A stretch of 64,000 bases of DNA from Takakia lepidozioides. Taxonomy: Eukaryota; Streptophyta; Takakiopsida; Takakiales; Takakiaceae. A program made the position numbers and the translations under genes. Each line of letters starts with the position of its first letter. Position 1 is the stretch's first letter. The notes under the pieces are model-generated. The model ran no database searches, was not told where the DNA came from, and saw only the letters and a program-made list of their open reading frames with translations. The stretch lies in NCBI GenBank assembly GCA_030704615.1, contig CM060734.1, positions 26,970,001-27,034,000 on the forward strand. The letters are read 5' to 3'. Shown piece by piece: positions 1 through 8,639 of this stretch.

Positions 1-533
1 TCACTAGCATTTTGTCACCAACGGGCTTGCACCGTTCTCAGGGATACTACTCCTTATATATACTTCTGTAGGTGTCCGCAGGGGTTCCACAAACAGCCAA
101 GTCCAAATCTGGTGCACCACCACCTAGACCCTCGACTCCTTGTGATGAGTCGCGGTGAGTCTTGGCCCATCCACCACGGCCCCAATGGACCGTGGTGAGT
201 CCCAAGACTCCCCATGACTCCCACCACAAGGCCTAAGCCTCATGGTGAGTCCTATGCCACCCCCACTACGACTCCCTACGCTACCACCACCCCACACGGA
301 GCCCCCCCACCGCAACCCGGCCGGTTGGCGGGGCTCCACCTAGTGAGCGCATCCGCCTCCTTGAGTGCCGAAGGCACTCAAGGGTGCTTCAGCCCCTATC
401 CCAATTTGCTGCCACTGCCCCCACCACAGGGGCAGCCCCTCTTATGTCCCGACCCCTCGCCCTCAAGGCAAAGGGCCGCGACAAGTAACCCCGAGAACGG
501 TGCAAGCCCGTTGGTGACCAAAAGCTAGTGAGT
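1..533. mobile_element. Non-autonomous CACTA-like (En/Spm) element, left edge at window start
   Basis: The first ~43 bases and the reverse complement of ~488-530 match with only about three differences, so this is a terminal-inverted-repeat element of about 529 bp (2-530). The ends read CACTAG at position 2 and CTAGTG at 525-530, the hallmark of CACTA transposons, which make 3-bp target duplications. The base before the left end is T (position 1) and the right flank is AGT (531-533), consistent with an AGT duplication whose first two bases lie outside the window. The interior is GC-rich with repeated GGTGAGTC and GACTCC motifs around 150-260, like the subterminal repeats of CACTA elements. 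No transposase is visible, so it would need an enzyme in trans. The inverted repeats are longer than the usual 10-28 bp of the superfamily. An unrelated foldback repeat is the alternative. Confidence 0.65.
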
Positions 534-1143
534 AAGCAAGCGAGCCGGAAAGTGACCAAGGTGTGGGGAGCTATTCCAGACTGCCAGTAACCAAAGGAAA
601 TTTTGACTAGGCCTGATTAGCTCGAGGGTCTCGTGGAGGAGCAAGGGGGACCGTTATGCCCCGGTGAGCAGCCGAAGCTCCGAGTTGGCCCGACGGCCAG
701 TTTGGGAGTTAGGCGCGCGCATCAAAGCAAATAACTATGACTTAAGGGGGAGTTACCAAGGTGAGGTGCGCGACAGGCAACCCTTCTCTTTGCTTGCCCC
801 TTGAGCTCCTCCAGAGACTTACTGTGTGCCACCTTCCTCGCCCTGGCAGCCAGAGCGTCAAGGAAGCTCTCGTTGACACATTGTGGGTACCAACTTGGGC
901 CTATCTGGAAATGTCACTACCGAATATCGGCGTGTAGGCTCGCCATCAAACAACGCCTTATTGGCAGAGCCACTCCTACTCCGGTTGGACTTTGGAACAT
1001 GGGCTACCGGTGACTTTGCAGCAGCAGCACCAGGGGCCAAGGCCTTGGACAAAGTCGTCGTCCGAGTCACCCCCCTTGGCCCCCTCCTGCACCACCTCTC
1101 GAGCCTTGTTGGTTTTCTACTTCTCTGGGGTTGGTGCATTCCC
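534..1143. other. No gene recognised; GC-rich sequence between the MITE and the last exon
   Basis: No convincing reading frame, RNA gene or repeat was found. Short overlapping open frames exist on both strands with low-complexity translations and no family resemblance. The part next to 1143 is probably the 3' flank of the minus-strand pseudogene ending at 1144. Confidence 0.4.
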
Positions 1144-1465
1144 CTATTTCCTGGTCCTTTTCTTCGGCCCCTTTGCCTTCTCATTTAGCTTGGAGTGGAT
1201 ACCTGCATGAGCATGCTCAGCCGCTTTTCGGGACTTGGTAAGTGCCTTCGCCTCCTGAGGGCCCACCGGAACCAGCGAAGCTCGATTTTGGCAGGCCTCT
1301 GCATCCAGCTTCAATTGAAACTCCGATTGGTCAAGCATGTCGGCCATAAGGTCCAGATACCAAGGGCAGTTGCGCAAATGCTCCAAGTGCCACTCCTTCA
1401 CCATATCGGCAGTGTGCATGGAGTCAGGGCCAGGAGTACGCCATGCTAGGAAAAATGAAGGCTCT
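1144..1465 (-). pseudogene. Last exon of decayed DGNHR-motif gene (Lys-rich C-terminus)
   Basis: This is an open minus-strand frame of 107 codons including the stop. It has natural-looking composition: an acidic/hydrophobic stretch with WHLEHLRNCPWYLDLMADML, then a helical segment, ending in KAKGPKKRTRK, which resembles a nuclear localisation signal. A candidate acceptor (TTGCCAG) at 1466-1472 gives a first partial codon that matches the phase left by the exon ending at 2649. This links it to the gene upstream across a 1,183-bp intron (1466-2648). The exon itself is unbroken. It could instead be an unrelated fragment, since the link rests on splice phase and strand only. Confidence 0.45.
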
Positions 1466-1557
1466 CTGGCAATCGCACCTTTGTCCAACAGGTTGGACTT
1501 CATGCACATGCATTAAAAAAAAACAAAAGAGAATGAGGTCGAGGGAATGTGGCTCCC

Positions 1558-1745
1558 GTTTCGGCCCCAAAAATGGAAATGTGGCACCAAATTTTCAGTT
1601 TTGGTGCCACATTTCTGGGCCCCAAAACTGGAAATATGGCGTCAAATTTCGTGGGACTTCCCCTAGGTTCTGCGCCCCACAACTAGAAATATGGCGCCGA
1701 ATTTCCAATTTTGGGTGCCCAGAACCTAGGGGAAGTCACTCGGCA
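1558..1745. repeat. Hairpin-forming repeat cluster, first copy
   Basis: Repeated motifs of the form CCCCAAAACTGGAAATATGG and GAATTTCCAATTTTGG alternate as sense and antisense, so single strands can fold back. A perfect 18-bp inverted repeat pairs 1655-1672 with 1720-1737 (core CCCCTAGGTTCTG). The same motif family recurs at 2398-2610. Both clusters lie in the inferred last intron of the minus-strand gene (1466-2648). Confidence 0.7.
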
Positions 1746-2397
1746 TGAATTCCAAACCATGCGCAATAAAACATAGGGTCCACCAAATTCTGGAAAAACA
1801 AAAATTCTAAACGATTTATTTTTAACAAAGGGTTGTGGTATTATTATTATTTTAAAATAGGGGTACTTCTTTGCCTTTGTGTTACAGATTTTTTTAAAAG
1901 AATATGTGGGAAGAAAAAAAAACGGGGGGGTTGTGGAGCTAGGATTCCCCTTCACCATTATGATTCCTGATTCATGAGCTAGGATTTCCTTCACTATTAA
2001 GATTACTGTCGCTTTAACTTATCAGCCAGAGAAAACTTGTATGTGTTAGATAGCAGTGATGCAGACACATTGAATGAGTTTGTTAGTGAACACAGTAGGC
2101 CATATTTGTCTGAATAAAGTTCATGTATTTTGTTGTTTGTTGTGCATGTGTTGTTACTGTTTTTTTTTTTTTTTTTTTTTTTTTCGTTCAAATTGAACTT
2201 TATATGATACTTTAAAGTAAATTTGGGTGCTAATAAAAGAATCTAGTATTTTTCATAATTCAAAATAGGGTGTCTACAAAAAACCAGTATTACAAAACTA
2301 TGTAATATAAGGGTACCAAAAAAGAAAAAAAACCAAATAATACCCCCCAACTATATACTCTTTGTTCGCAGATGGTAACAAAATTTTACAAGGAGTG
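1746..2397. other. AT-rich intronic stretch with a long T run
   Basis: AT-rich sequence with no gene recognised. It includes an imperfect ~40-bp direct repeat around 1936-2010 (GAGCTAGGAT start) and a run of 25 T at 2160-2184. On the minus strand it would be an A run within the inferred last intron, so it may be the tail of an old retroposon. No body for such an element was recognised. Confidence 0.4.
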
Positions 2398-2610
2398 ATC
2401 TCCCCGGGCCCAGAACTCATGGGACTTAGCCATTTCTGGGCCCCAAAATTGGAAATATGGCGCTGAATTTCCAGTGCTGGTGGCCCAGAACTCATGGGAC
2501 TTAGCCAGTTCTGGGGCCCCAAAACTAGAAATGCGGCGCCGAATTTCCAGTTTTGGCGCCAAGAACTCATGGGACACAACCATTTATGGGCCCCAAAACT
2601 AGAATGGCCA
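2398..2610. repeat. 75-bp tandem repeat, hairpin-forming, second cluster
   Basis: The motif AGAACTCATGGGAC recurs at 2412, 2487 and 2562, an exact 75-bp period over nearly three units. Each unit holds the arms CCAAAACTGGAAAT and ATTTCCAGTTTTGG around a GGCGCC centre, giving a potential stem of about 14 bp. It is related in sequence to 1558-1745. Confidence 0.8.
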
Positions 2611-2648
2611 TAAAACAACAGAACAACACCGAAAATTTGCAGGTTTAC

Positions 2649-2839
2649 CTGTACAAAAGGCGCATTGCCACTTTGTCCACGTTTGGCTGATCGGTGAACT
2701 CAACGCTCCTCCGTGCATGCGGCATCTCTCGAAAAAAGAGGTCAGTTTTGAAAAGTAGAAAATACCTCGTGACACAGTCGCTGAGGCTCTCTGTTTCTGC
2801 CGTAATCTCCAGCTTGAACTGATTTGCTTGGGTCTCCAT
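2649..2839 (-). pseudogene. Internal exon of decayed DGNHR-motif gene
   Basis: Open minus-strand exon of 191 nt running from METQANQF to RLLY. It follows a TAG acceptor at 2840-2842 and ends at a strong donor CAG|GTAAAC (intron starts at 2648). Phase 0 at its start fits the exon ending at 2958, and its two leftover bases fit the exon starting at 1465. An alternative donor at 2765 (GAG|GTATTT) would shorten it, but the frame runs straight through without a stop. Confidence 0.5.
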
Positions 2840-2957
2840 CTACTCTTGCGCATTTGTGGTGACTTGCGGACAGTCTCCATCAGACAGCATTCTTGAGGAA
2901 TTACCGGAAATGTACTTGATACAAGAGGAGAAGCACCGAAACAAGCCTGAAAAGTAC

Positions 2958-3083
2958 CTGAAACCACCATGTCATTCGGTTCATCCAGAGGTTGAATGTG
3001 GGGTCGGACAGTTTGTCAAATTTTGGGAAGCTCCACATGTCTCTCGTACTCTGCGACCCATTCCAGATTTGGAGCCACCGGGT
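2958..3083 (-). pseudogene. Internal exon of decayed DGNHR-motif gene (Trp-rich)
   Basis: A 126-nt exon of exactly 42 codons, fully open in phase 0. It starts after the acceptor GGACAG (3084-3089) and ends TTTCAG|GTACTT (intron starts 2957). The translation is rich in Trp and Phe (TRWLQIWNGS at the start, MTWWFQ at the end). The introns on both sides (2840-2957, 118 bp; 3084-3181, 98 bp) are of normal plant size. The function of the segment is not recognised. Confidence 0.5.
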
Positions 3084-3181
3084 CTGTCCAACCAACGTGG
3101 ATATTAGTAAGCGCAAGACACCATAAGAACGCATTGTTGCAACAAGAAGAAAAGTTGGTTAAGAATGTCTAACCTTCTCAC

Positions 3182-3457
3182 TTGCATCCACACACGTTGT
3201 GCTAGATGATGCAGCTTCTCGAGTGTCATAGTGGGCTTAATAGCACGGGAGTAGTGCTTTCCTACCTCCACAAGAAAGTCGTCACCGAGGGCCGGATCAG
3301 CAATGGCCACGTACTTCACCATCCGCGACTTGTACTTTATTCGAGCCTTTGCCTCGGCAGCTTGGAGATATGTTTCAAGTGCTGGGAGGGTGTTTTTCTT
3401 CTCCTCGGACTCCATGTAGAACCTCTTCGCATGTGCCAAATCGATGTCAATTTTGGT
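3182..3457 (-). pseudogene. Internal exon of decayed DGNHR-motif gene
   Basis: A 276-nt exon of 92 codons with no stop, from TKIDIDLAHAKRF to QRVWMQ. It is bounded by an acceptor GACAG (3458-3462) and a donor CAA|GTGAGA (intron starts 3181). Phase 0 on both sides agrees with its neighbours. The charged, helical composition (EEKK, AEAKARIKYK) looks like real protein. It follows the exon at 3569-3758 across a 111-bp intron. Confidence 0.6.
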
Positions 3458-3568
3458 CTGTCAACAGTGTAGACTACAATTAGAAAACATGGTCGGAGAA
3501 TTCCACACCATTTGTCCATTCACAGGTTCTTAAACCGAGCAAGAATCAAAGAGAGCAGAACGGCCTAC

Positions 3569-3758
3569 CCGAAAGATGTAGTCCACCATGACGTCCATGC
3601 TCAGTCTGTACCAGGTTCTGTCAGCCTTTGCTTCCGACTTGCGCATGAGATCGACACTGAGAGATTTAGCAAACTCGTGCACCCCTTTCCTCCCAACATC
3701 CTTGACTCGGAAGAGCATGTGGGACAAGTTAGTGGCAATGAAAGCATTCTCCGTGACC
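3569..3758 (-). pseudogene. Internal exon of decayed DGNHR-motif gene (TENAFIATNLSH segment)
   Basis: A 190-nt exon (one base plus 63 codons) with no stop. It starts after TTGCAG (acceptor AG at 3759-3760) and ends CGG|GTAGGC (intron starts 3568). The segment VTENAFIATNLSHMLFRV follows directly on AMADIN from the upstream exon once the 94-bp intron (3759-3852) is removed. As I recall it, the plant DGNHR-motif proteins have a similar order of motifs (DIN, then TE and TNL blocks). That recollection should be checked by search. Confidence 0.6.
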
Positions 3759-3852
3759 CTGCAATGCCACATTTCCAATATACTAGGGGATTGCCAACGA
3801 AATTAGTGTTTGAAATTGCAAGTTCAAGTAGTGCAATGAGCATTGCACTTAC

Positions 3853-4745
3853 ATGTTTATGTCCGCCATAGCAGCTTTGAAAAGCTCCGATCCGCCGGCG
3901 AGGCCACCTTGAGCACAACATTCTCCATGGCGCAATGCCAATCTAGTTTGTGGGGGTGTTGTTGGGCTATGTACTCCATCCATGCTAGGAGCCGATGGTT
4001 CCCGTCCTAGACATAGAACATTTTGCCTCCCAAGTGCTTGAAAAGAGGATCATTAGCAATAAAATCCTCCAACTCCTGATTTCGAGTTTGCTAGTGTGGG
4101 CCCCAGCTGGCGATTTCCTCAAATTTGTGTCCACGAGAAGCTCCCTGATTGTTCTCAATAGAGACATAAAACGAGGCAGACCCCATGCGATATCCCTCCC
4201 GAAAAGAGAATTTGAGCTTGTCAATATCAGCGGGGAGGGCAGGTCTGACCACCGGCAGCGCTATCAAGCGACAGAGAGGAATCTGCAGCTTGGCCGGGTA
4301 GACCATGCTTCCCAAGACCCTGCCAATGTTGCTGTGGGTTGCCTCCAACATCTTAGCAACGACCATCTTCATATCGACCTCCGACATGAGGTCTGTGCCA
4401 GGGGGATTATCTAGAAGCCCACCAGGACCGCCAAACCCCGCATGTATGCTCCGGGTTGGGGCCTTAGGGATCTCGGGGAGGATGTCATCCTGGTCAGAAA
4501 CGTCCCTTTCATCCTCGTCATCTTCGAGAGGCACTGCAAGAAAATCGTTGTGGCCTTGCATTGCGGCAAGTAAGTCTTCCCCACCTAGGTCTCTACCTGC
4601 CCCATGCCATGGTGGTGGTGGTGTTTTCTCCCCTCCCTCAGTCTCCTCCCTGTGAGCAATTGCACCTTGTTGTGGTCCCCAGGGCGTTGGTGTCACCGGC
4701 AATGTGGCAGCAGGGCCCGTTTGTTTTGTCTTAGCTCTCTCCGGT
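3853..4745 (-). pseudogene. Large broken exon carrying the DGNHR motif (ParB/sulfiredoxin-like)
   Basis: The minus-strand frame runs from about 4745 through a Pro/Gly-rich and acidic N-terminal region (DDEDERDVSDQDD) to a segment reading DFIANDPLFKHLGGKMFYV, a stop, then DGNHRLLAWMEYI. The DGxHRxxA pattern is the phosphate/nucleotide-binding type motif shared by the ParB N-terminal and sulfiredoxin folds. In this family I expect Trp just before DGNHR, where this copy has TAG. Breaks seen: TAG at 4091-4093, TAG at 4007-4009, and a frameshift between about 3885 and 3912. The 3' end has a perfect donor (GTAAGT, 3847-3852). The 5' end is lost at a junction with satellite-like repeats near 4745. 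Substrate and role are unknown; the Lys-rich tail of the last exon would suggest nuclear location. Confidence 0.6.
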
Positions 4746-4746
4746 G

Positions 4747-4975
4747 GCTCAACGGAAGGTTGGCCATCGAGATGATTTTGGTTCGCTTTGAGACTTGGCC
4801 AGTATGTTCAATGTGCCATGTAAGAAGCCCCAGAGTAATATGAGATCAACCAAAATTCGTTCAATGGGCCGACGGATGGTTGCCCATCCAAATGATTTTC
4901 GTTCGCTTTGAGACTTGGCCAGTGTGTTCAATGTACCCTCTGATAGGTCCCAGTGTAATATGAGATCAATCGTTA
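4747..4975 (+). repeat. Two diverged satellite monomers, same orientation as the main array
   Basis: Two units with a 120-bp period (GAGATCAA at 4842 and 4962) align along their whole length with the monomer of the 22-64 kb array. Shared blocks occur in the same order: CCATC, CAAATGATTTT, GCTTT, GTGTGTT, TACC, ATGA, GTCAATC or near versions. Divergence by eye is large (roughly a third of positions), so these are old copies. They are much closer to the copies at 20075-20330 and 21220-21470, which lie in reverse orientation. Their left edge truncates the DGNHR gene. Confidence 0.75.
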
Positions 4976-4984
4976 ACGATTAAT

Positions 4985-5140
4985 CATGAATCATCCAACA
5001 GGGAACTGTTGGTTTACCCTTTGAACCATTTAATATTGACATCATACTTGTCCAGTAAGTTTAAGAGGGCATGTACAAGACACTCGCAAAGTTTCAAATG
5101 AATCCAAAATCATTTGGCAGGGGAATGATTGGTTTACCCA
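4985..5140 (-). repeat. About 1.3 diverged satellite monomers, inverted relative to the array
   Basis: GGTTTACCC occurs at 5011 and 5131, a 120-bp period. Read on the minus strand the unit matches the array monomer: ATTGACATCATACTTG, GCATGTACAAG and CACTCGCAAAG correspond to the array's antisense ATTGACTTCATACTTG, GCATGTGACAAG and CACTCGCAAAG. This copy is closer to the array type than the neighbours at 4747-4975. The switch in orientation falls at 4969-4990, where a perfect palindrome ATCGTTAACGAT sits. Confidence 0.75.
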
Positions 5141-5340
5141 TAGCCAATTTCAGGGGCTGGACTTGCAATTTGAGGGGCTGAAACAGCCATTCCAGGGTCT
5201 TCAATTGCCAATTTCAGGGGCTGCACTAGCAATTGCCATTTCACATGCTACAATTGCAATTTGAGGGGCGAGAATTGTCATTTCAGGGGCTAGAAGTGCA
5301 ATTTGAGGGGTTGGAATTGACAATTTCAAGGGCTCAAATC
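5141..5340. repeat. Minisatellite with ~22-24 bp degenerate unit
   Basis: Around eight or nine degenerate units contain CAATTTCAGGGGCT or CAATTTGAGGGGCT, joined by AATTG-containing spacers. No coding sense is apparent. It abuts the inverted satellite monomers. Confidence 0.75.
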
Positions 5341-6205
5341 AAAAGCAATGTATATAGTACTCGTTTGAAGTTTTCGAACGAAATGGATAAGGAACTAGCT
5401 AGATACGGACGACTAGATGTTGACAATTCAAACATTCTTTCCTTTTTCTCTTGTATCTTTTGACTTTTTCCTTGCCACTGGAATCGCGGCCATCCTTTCC
5501 AGAAAGAAAGATCTTTGCACAGCGTAAATTTCTTTCTCCGTTTCAAAGGAGATCAGGGGTGCCGCAGGTTGCCTTGATGCATCCACTGGCTTTAAGAGGG
5601 AAGTGACAGCTAGAAAGATCTCTAGGACCCTTGAGTTAAAGTTACATGAGTACTGTAAGGTTATAAATGCTGACCGAGTACTTGGCGTGCTTTTGAAATG
5701 CTGGATGGCGCAGGTGATGAACCGATCGAGATGCCCACTGGTATTTGTAAAGGTTCTAGATATACGGAGCTGAAGAGTGCAGAATGCGTTCAGCCTGAGT
5801 AAGTTGGACTGTTGTTCCGTAATCCCGCTGGTGACCACGATGATAGTTTGATCCATGCTTCCAGCAGCTGTGGTTATATCATTGTGAGTTGCCAGGTACT
5901 CTTATAATTAAATGGGCAGGTTTTTCCTTATCGCTGTTGAACATCGATTGAATTGACTAGACAGGTATAATATGACAGTGCTGGTGGAGCATACATTCTG
6001 AAGACCTCCGCAGGCCAGCTCAACAAGAAAAATACACATTTCCATGTAAAAAACCATGGTCCGCATGATAAGATGCTGCAAATTCAACGATCTGTTACAG
6101 TACTTCATTTGATGTCATCGTCGAGCTCATGGCAGATGAGGAGATGAATATATGAGTGTCTTACAGGAATGAGGTGTGACGCAGTGGTGTAGGCAGGTTT
6201 GAGGT
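5341..6205. other. Upstream flank of the phosphate transporter; one weak candidate exon
   Basis: No gene is firmly recognised. On the plus strand a frame is open from about 5528 to 5772 and translates naturally (ARKISRTLELKLHEYCKVI, then LLKCWMAQVMNRS). An acceptor-like TTTCCAG lies at about 5498-5504 and a possible donor CTG|GTATTT at about 5739. I cannot place it in a family. A 142-codon minus-strand frame overlaps the same bases and looks less protein-like. 5860-6205 shows nothing recognisable. Confidence 0.25.
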
Positions 6206-7784
6206 ATGGCACTTAGAGATGTTCTACTAGACAGGGCCAGTGTACTGTGGCACCATTTCAGGGTAATCCTCATAGCCGGAATGGGTTTCTTCACCGGCGC
6301 CTTCGGTATATTTAGCATAACCCAAGTGACTGACCTACTGGCCAGGATATATTACCCGACGAGAGATCAGACGAGGCATAGACTTGAGACACTTCCAAAA
6401 TTTGTCAATTCTTGTGTTTGTGCAATTGCTCTATGCGGGGTTTTGGTGGGCCAGCTCGTTTTTCAGTTCCCTTGGAGACAGGCTGGGGCGAAAGAGAGTG
6501 TTTGTCATAACATCGATGATGATCATTCTGTGCTCGCTGGGATCAGCACTCTCATTTGGCCATACACCTTCAGCTACGATGGCTACTCTTTGCCTCTTCA
6601 GGTTCGGGTTAGGGTTTGGCATCGGAGGAGACCATCTAACTACCTGTAAAGTCCTATCCGAGTATTCCCATAGACGATCTCGTGGACGATTACTTGCTGC
6701 AGTGTTCGCAATGCAAGGAATGGGAATTCTGGCAGGAAACGTTGTGGCCCTCCTTGTCTCGTTTAGCTCCAGGATGTTTGTTCCTGGACCCTGGTGTTCT
6801 CACAAGTCCAAATCCGAGCTCTCCATGTCTTGTGATGTACCTCCCGAGGCTGACCTTCTGTGGCGAATCATCTTTGCTGTTGGAGCTATTCCTGCCGCTA
6901 TTACCATGTACTTCCGGATGAAGATGCCCGATACTGCGCCTCATACAGCTTCTGTTGACGTGGTAGACGAACATTTTGATCCCGGAGCCGAACAAGCGCA
7001 GTACACTTTCTTGTCACGGCAGTTCTTGGTCAGACATGGGGCCCAGCTGCTCGGAACTACATCATGCGGGTTGTTGCTCGACACTGCTTTCCACAGCCAA
7101 TTTTTTCTTCAAAAATCCGTCCTTGAGAAATGGCGGGTAGATTACCACCGGACTGGGCCTGTGGAAGAAGTCTTCATGACTGCAAGTAGTCAGTCAATCT
7201 TCGTACTTTGCACTACTGTCCTAGGGTACTGCTTAACGGTTCTTCTTGTTGATCGCATCGGCAGACGGGTCATTCAATTGCAGGGTTTCTTCTTCGTCAC
7301 ATTGTTCACGCTCTTGTTTGTATTCGACCACAGTCGTGATAGAGCTTCAAGCATTCTGTACCCCCTCACCTTTTTCTTCGCTAGTTTTGGACCTAGTAGC
7401 ACCACGTTCATTGTCCCTGCTGAGTCGTTTCCCACAAGATTTCGGTGGACTTGCCATGGCATCTCAGCGGCAGCTGGTAAAGCTGGAGCTTTCATCGGTG
7501 TATTCGGATTCTTGTATTACTCTGAGAACGATCGAGGTCGCCAACAACCGCACCGAATCAAGATTATCTTGTTCATCCTGGCCTGCATCAATGCCCTTGG
7601 CTTCCTCTGCACATTCCTTGTTCCTGAAATCTTTGGTGAAGATGGTTGTCCTCCCAAGGCTAGATCCAAGGCCACCGTTTATTCCTATCAATCCAATTTG
7701 AGAATGGGCTGTTGCACATGGCAGCAAGTTCCAGAATTGGCACACAATATATATAACATCATTGTCTTCCTGTCGATTACTTAA
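6206..7784 (+). pseudogene. PHT1-family H+/phosphate symporter, one frameshift
   Basis: A major-facilitator transporter of the PHT1 family, which imports inorganic phosphate with protons across the plasma membrane. Frame one from ATG 6206 gives AGMGFFTGAF and GVLVGQLVF. After a run of five T at 6459-6463 the homology continues in another frame to TAA 7782-7784. Landmarks in order: LGDRLGRKRV (loop 2-3), GFGIGGD (PHT1 signature), AVFAMQGMGILAG, WRIIFAVGAIPAA, RMKMPDTA, LGTTSCGLLLD, GRRVIQLQGFFF, FGPSSTTFIVPAESFP and TCHGISAAAGKAGAFIG. Total length is about 525 codons, normal for PHT1, with no introns. One surplus T explains the frameshift, so it could be a sequencing error. However, the first-helix pair normally read as DAYD is GAFG here, and the Trp before the helix-7 LLLD is Gly, both consistent with lost function. 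The C-terminus after LVPE is also atypical. Confidence 0.85.
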
Positions 7785-7821
7785 GTTTAAAACATTTATG
7801 TGGGCATAATTGCCTTGTCTG

Positions 7822-7893
7822 GCGTTTGTAGTCCAACGGTTAGAATAATTAACTTTCAAGTAATAGACCCGGGTTCGACTCCCGGCAGACGCA
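7822..7893 (+). tRNA. tRNA-Gly(UCC)-derived pseudogene with UUC anticodon
   Basis: A 72-nt sequence folds as a tRNA. The acceptor stem pairs GCGTTTG (7822-7828) with CAGACGC (7886-7892), with one G-U; the discriminator is A7893. The T arm CCGGG-TTCGACT-CCCGG is perfect and contains a good B box. The anticodon loop CTTTCAA (7853-7859) puts TTC at 7855-7857, which would read Glu. Everything else resembles plant tRNA-Gly(UCC), whose loop is CTTCCAA. The D stem (GTCC/GAAT) has a C-A mismatch and the anticodon stem has an A-G mismatch. All but one of the differences I can infer from the Gly gene are C-to-T or G-to-A. It lies 37 bp after the transporter stop codon. No CCA is encoded, as expected for a nuclear gene. 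A T4 run follows about 24 bp downstream. Confidence 0.75.
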
Positions 7894-8600
7894 GTAAAGA
7901 TGAAACCTTGTCTTGTGTTTTACAACATCCCGGAATATATCTCTGTCTCAATCTCTCAATTTCAGAACTAGGCAGCAACATAGGTCACACAACATGGGAA
8001 AGTGCAGCTGCACAGAATCTCAGACGCACCATCACATCAGCTAATCTTCGGATTGTTGGTCTGGCGTTGTCAGTGCCACTGTGCACCAAGTGTTTGTTAG
8101 AAATTGAGCCAACAGTGTCGTATCTCCTTCCCCTAAGTTTGCAGTCCCTGCTATTTTCCTATGACATGGACATATTTGCTGGGTGCACAATCTTATGCAC
8201 CGCTGCTGTGTTTTCAAATTGGGGAAAAGGGGGGGCATGATGCCACACCAAACTCTTTTCTGCCAGTAGGCAAGAAACCAGACCACCATTGAAAGCCAGT
8301 AGCCACAAAAGTAAATCCAAGGCAGAAGAAGCATTAAGGAGAAGCCCAAGCATTTGGAAGCACAAACTACCTTCAGAGCCAAAAGACTCAACACTCTCGT
8401 ACTGGAAAAAGGGGCTGCCTATGATGGCCTGCAAAACTGACAAACAGACCGAGGAAGCATGGTAGATCCTAATTACCAAGGGGGCCCTGTACCAGCGGAA
8501 AAGTAGCATGCTTGCTGAGAGTGCCGGTTCCATGAAACTCCCAACCTTCGTGATGGGGTTCTTTCTTTTCTGCACCAACATAAGACTACTGAGGAGTTAC
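7894..8600. other. No gene recognised
   Basis: A minus-strand frame of 140 codons (8159-8581) has a hydrophobic, Leu/Ser-rich translation, but no family is recognised. Overlapping frames of similar length make chance likely. No RNA gene or repeat is evident beyond the tRNA-like sequence at 7822-7893. Confidence 0.35.
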
Positions 8601-8639
8601 ATTGGCAACTCTCGGGCCATGCAAAGCAAGTTCATTTGA

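Noticed and set aside
214-528. Pro-rich 104-codon plus-strand ORF
   Set aside because: It runs into the inverted repeat of the MITE and reflects GC-rich low complexity.
858-1210. Overlapping frames of 70-108 codons on both strands
   Set aside because: Mutually overlapping, with no recognisable domains. They shadow the last exon and its flank.
7822-7893. Functional tRNA-Glu(UUC)
   Set aside because: The body is that of tRNA-Gly and both the D stem and anticodon stem carry mismatches.
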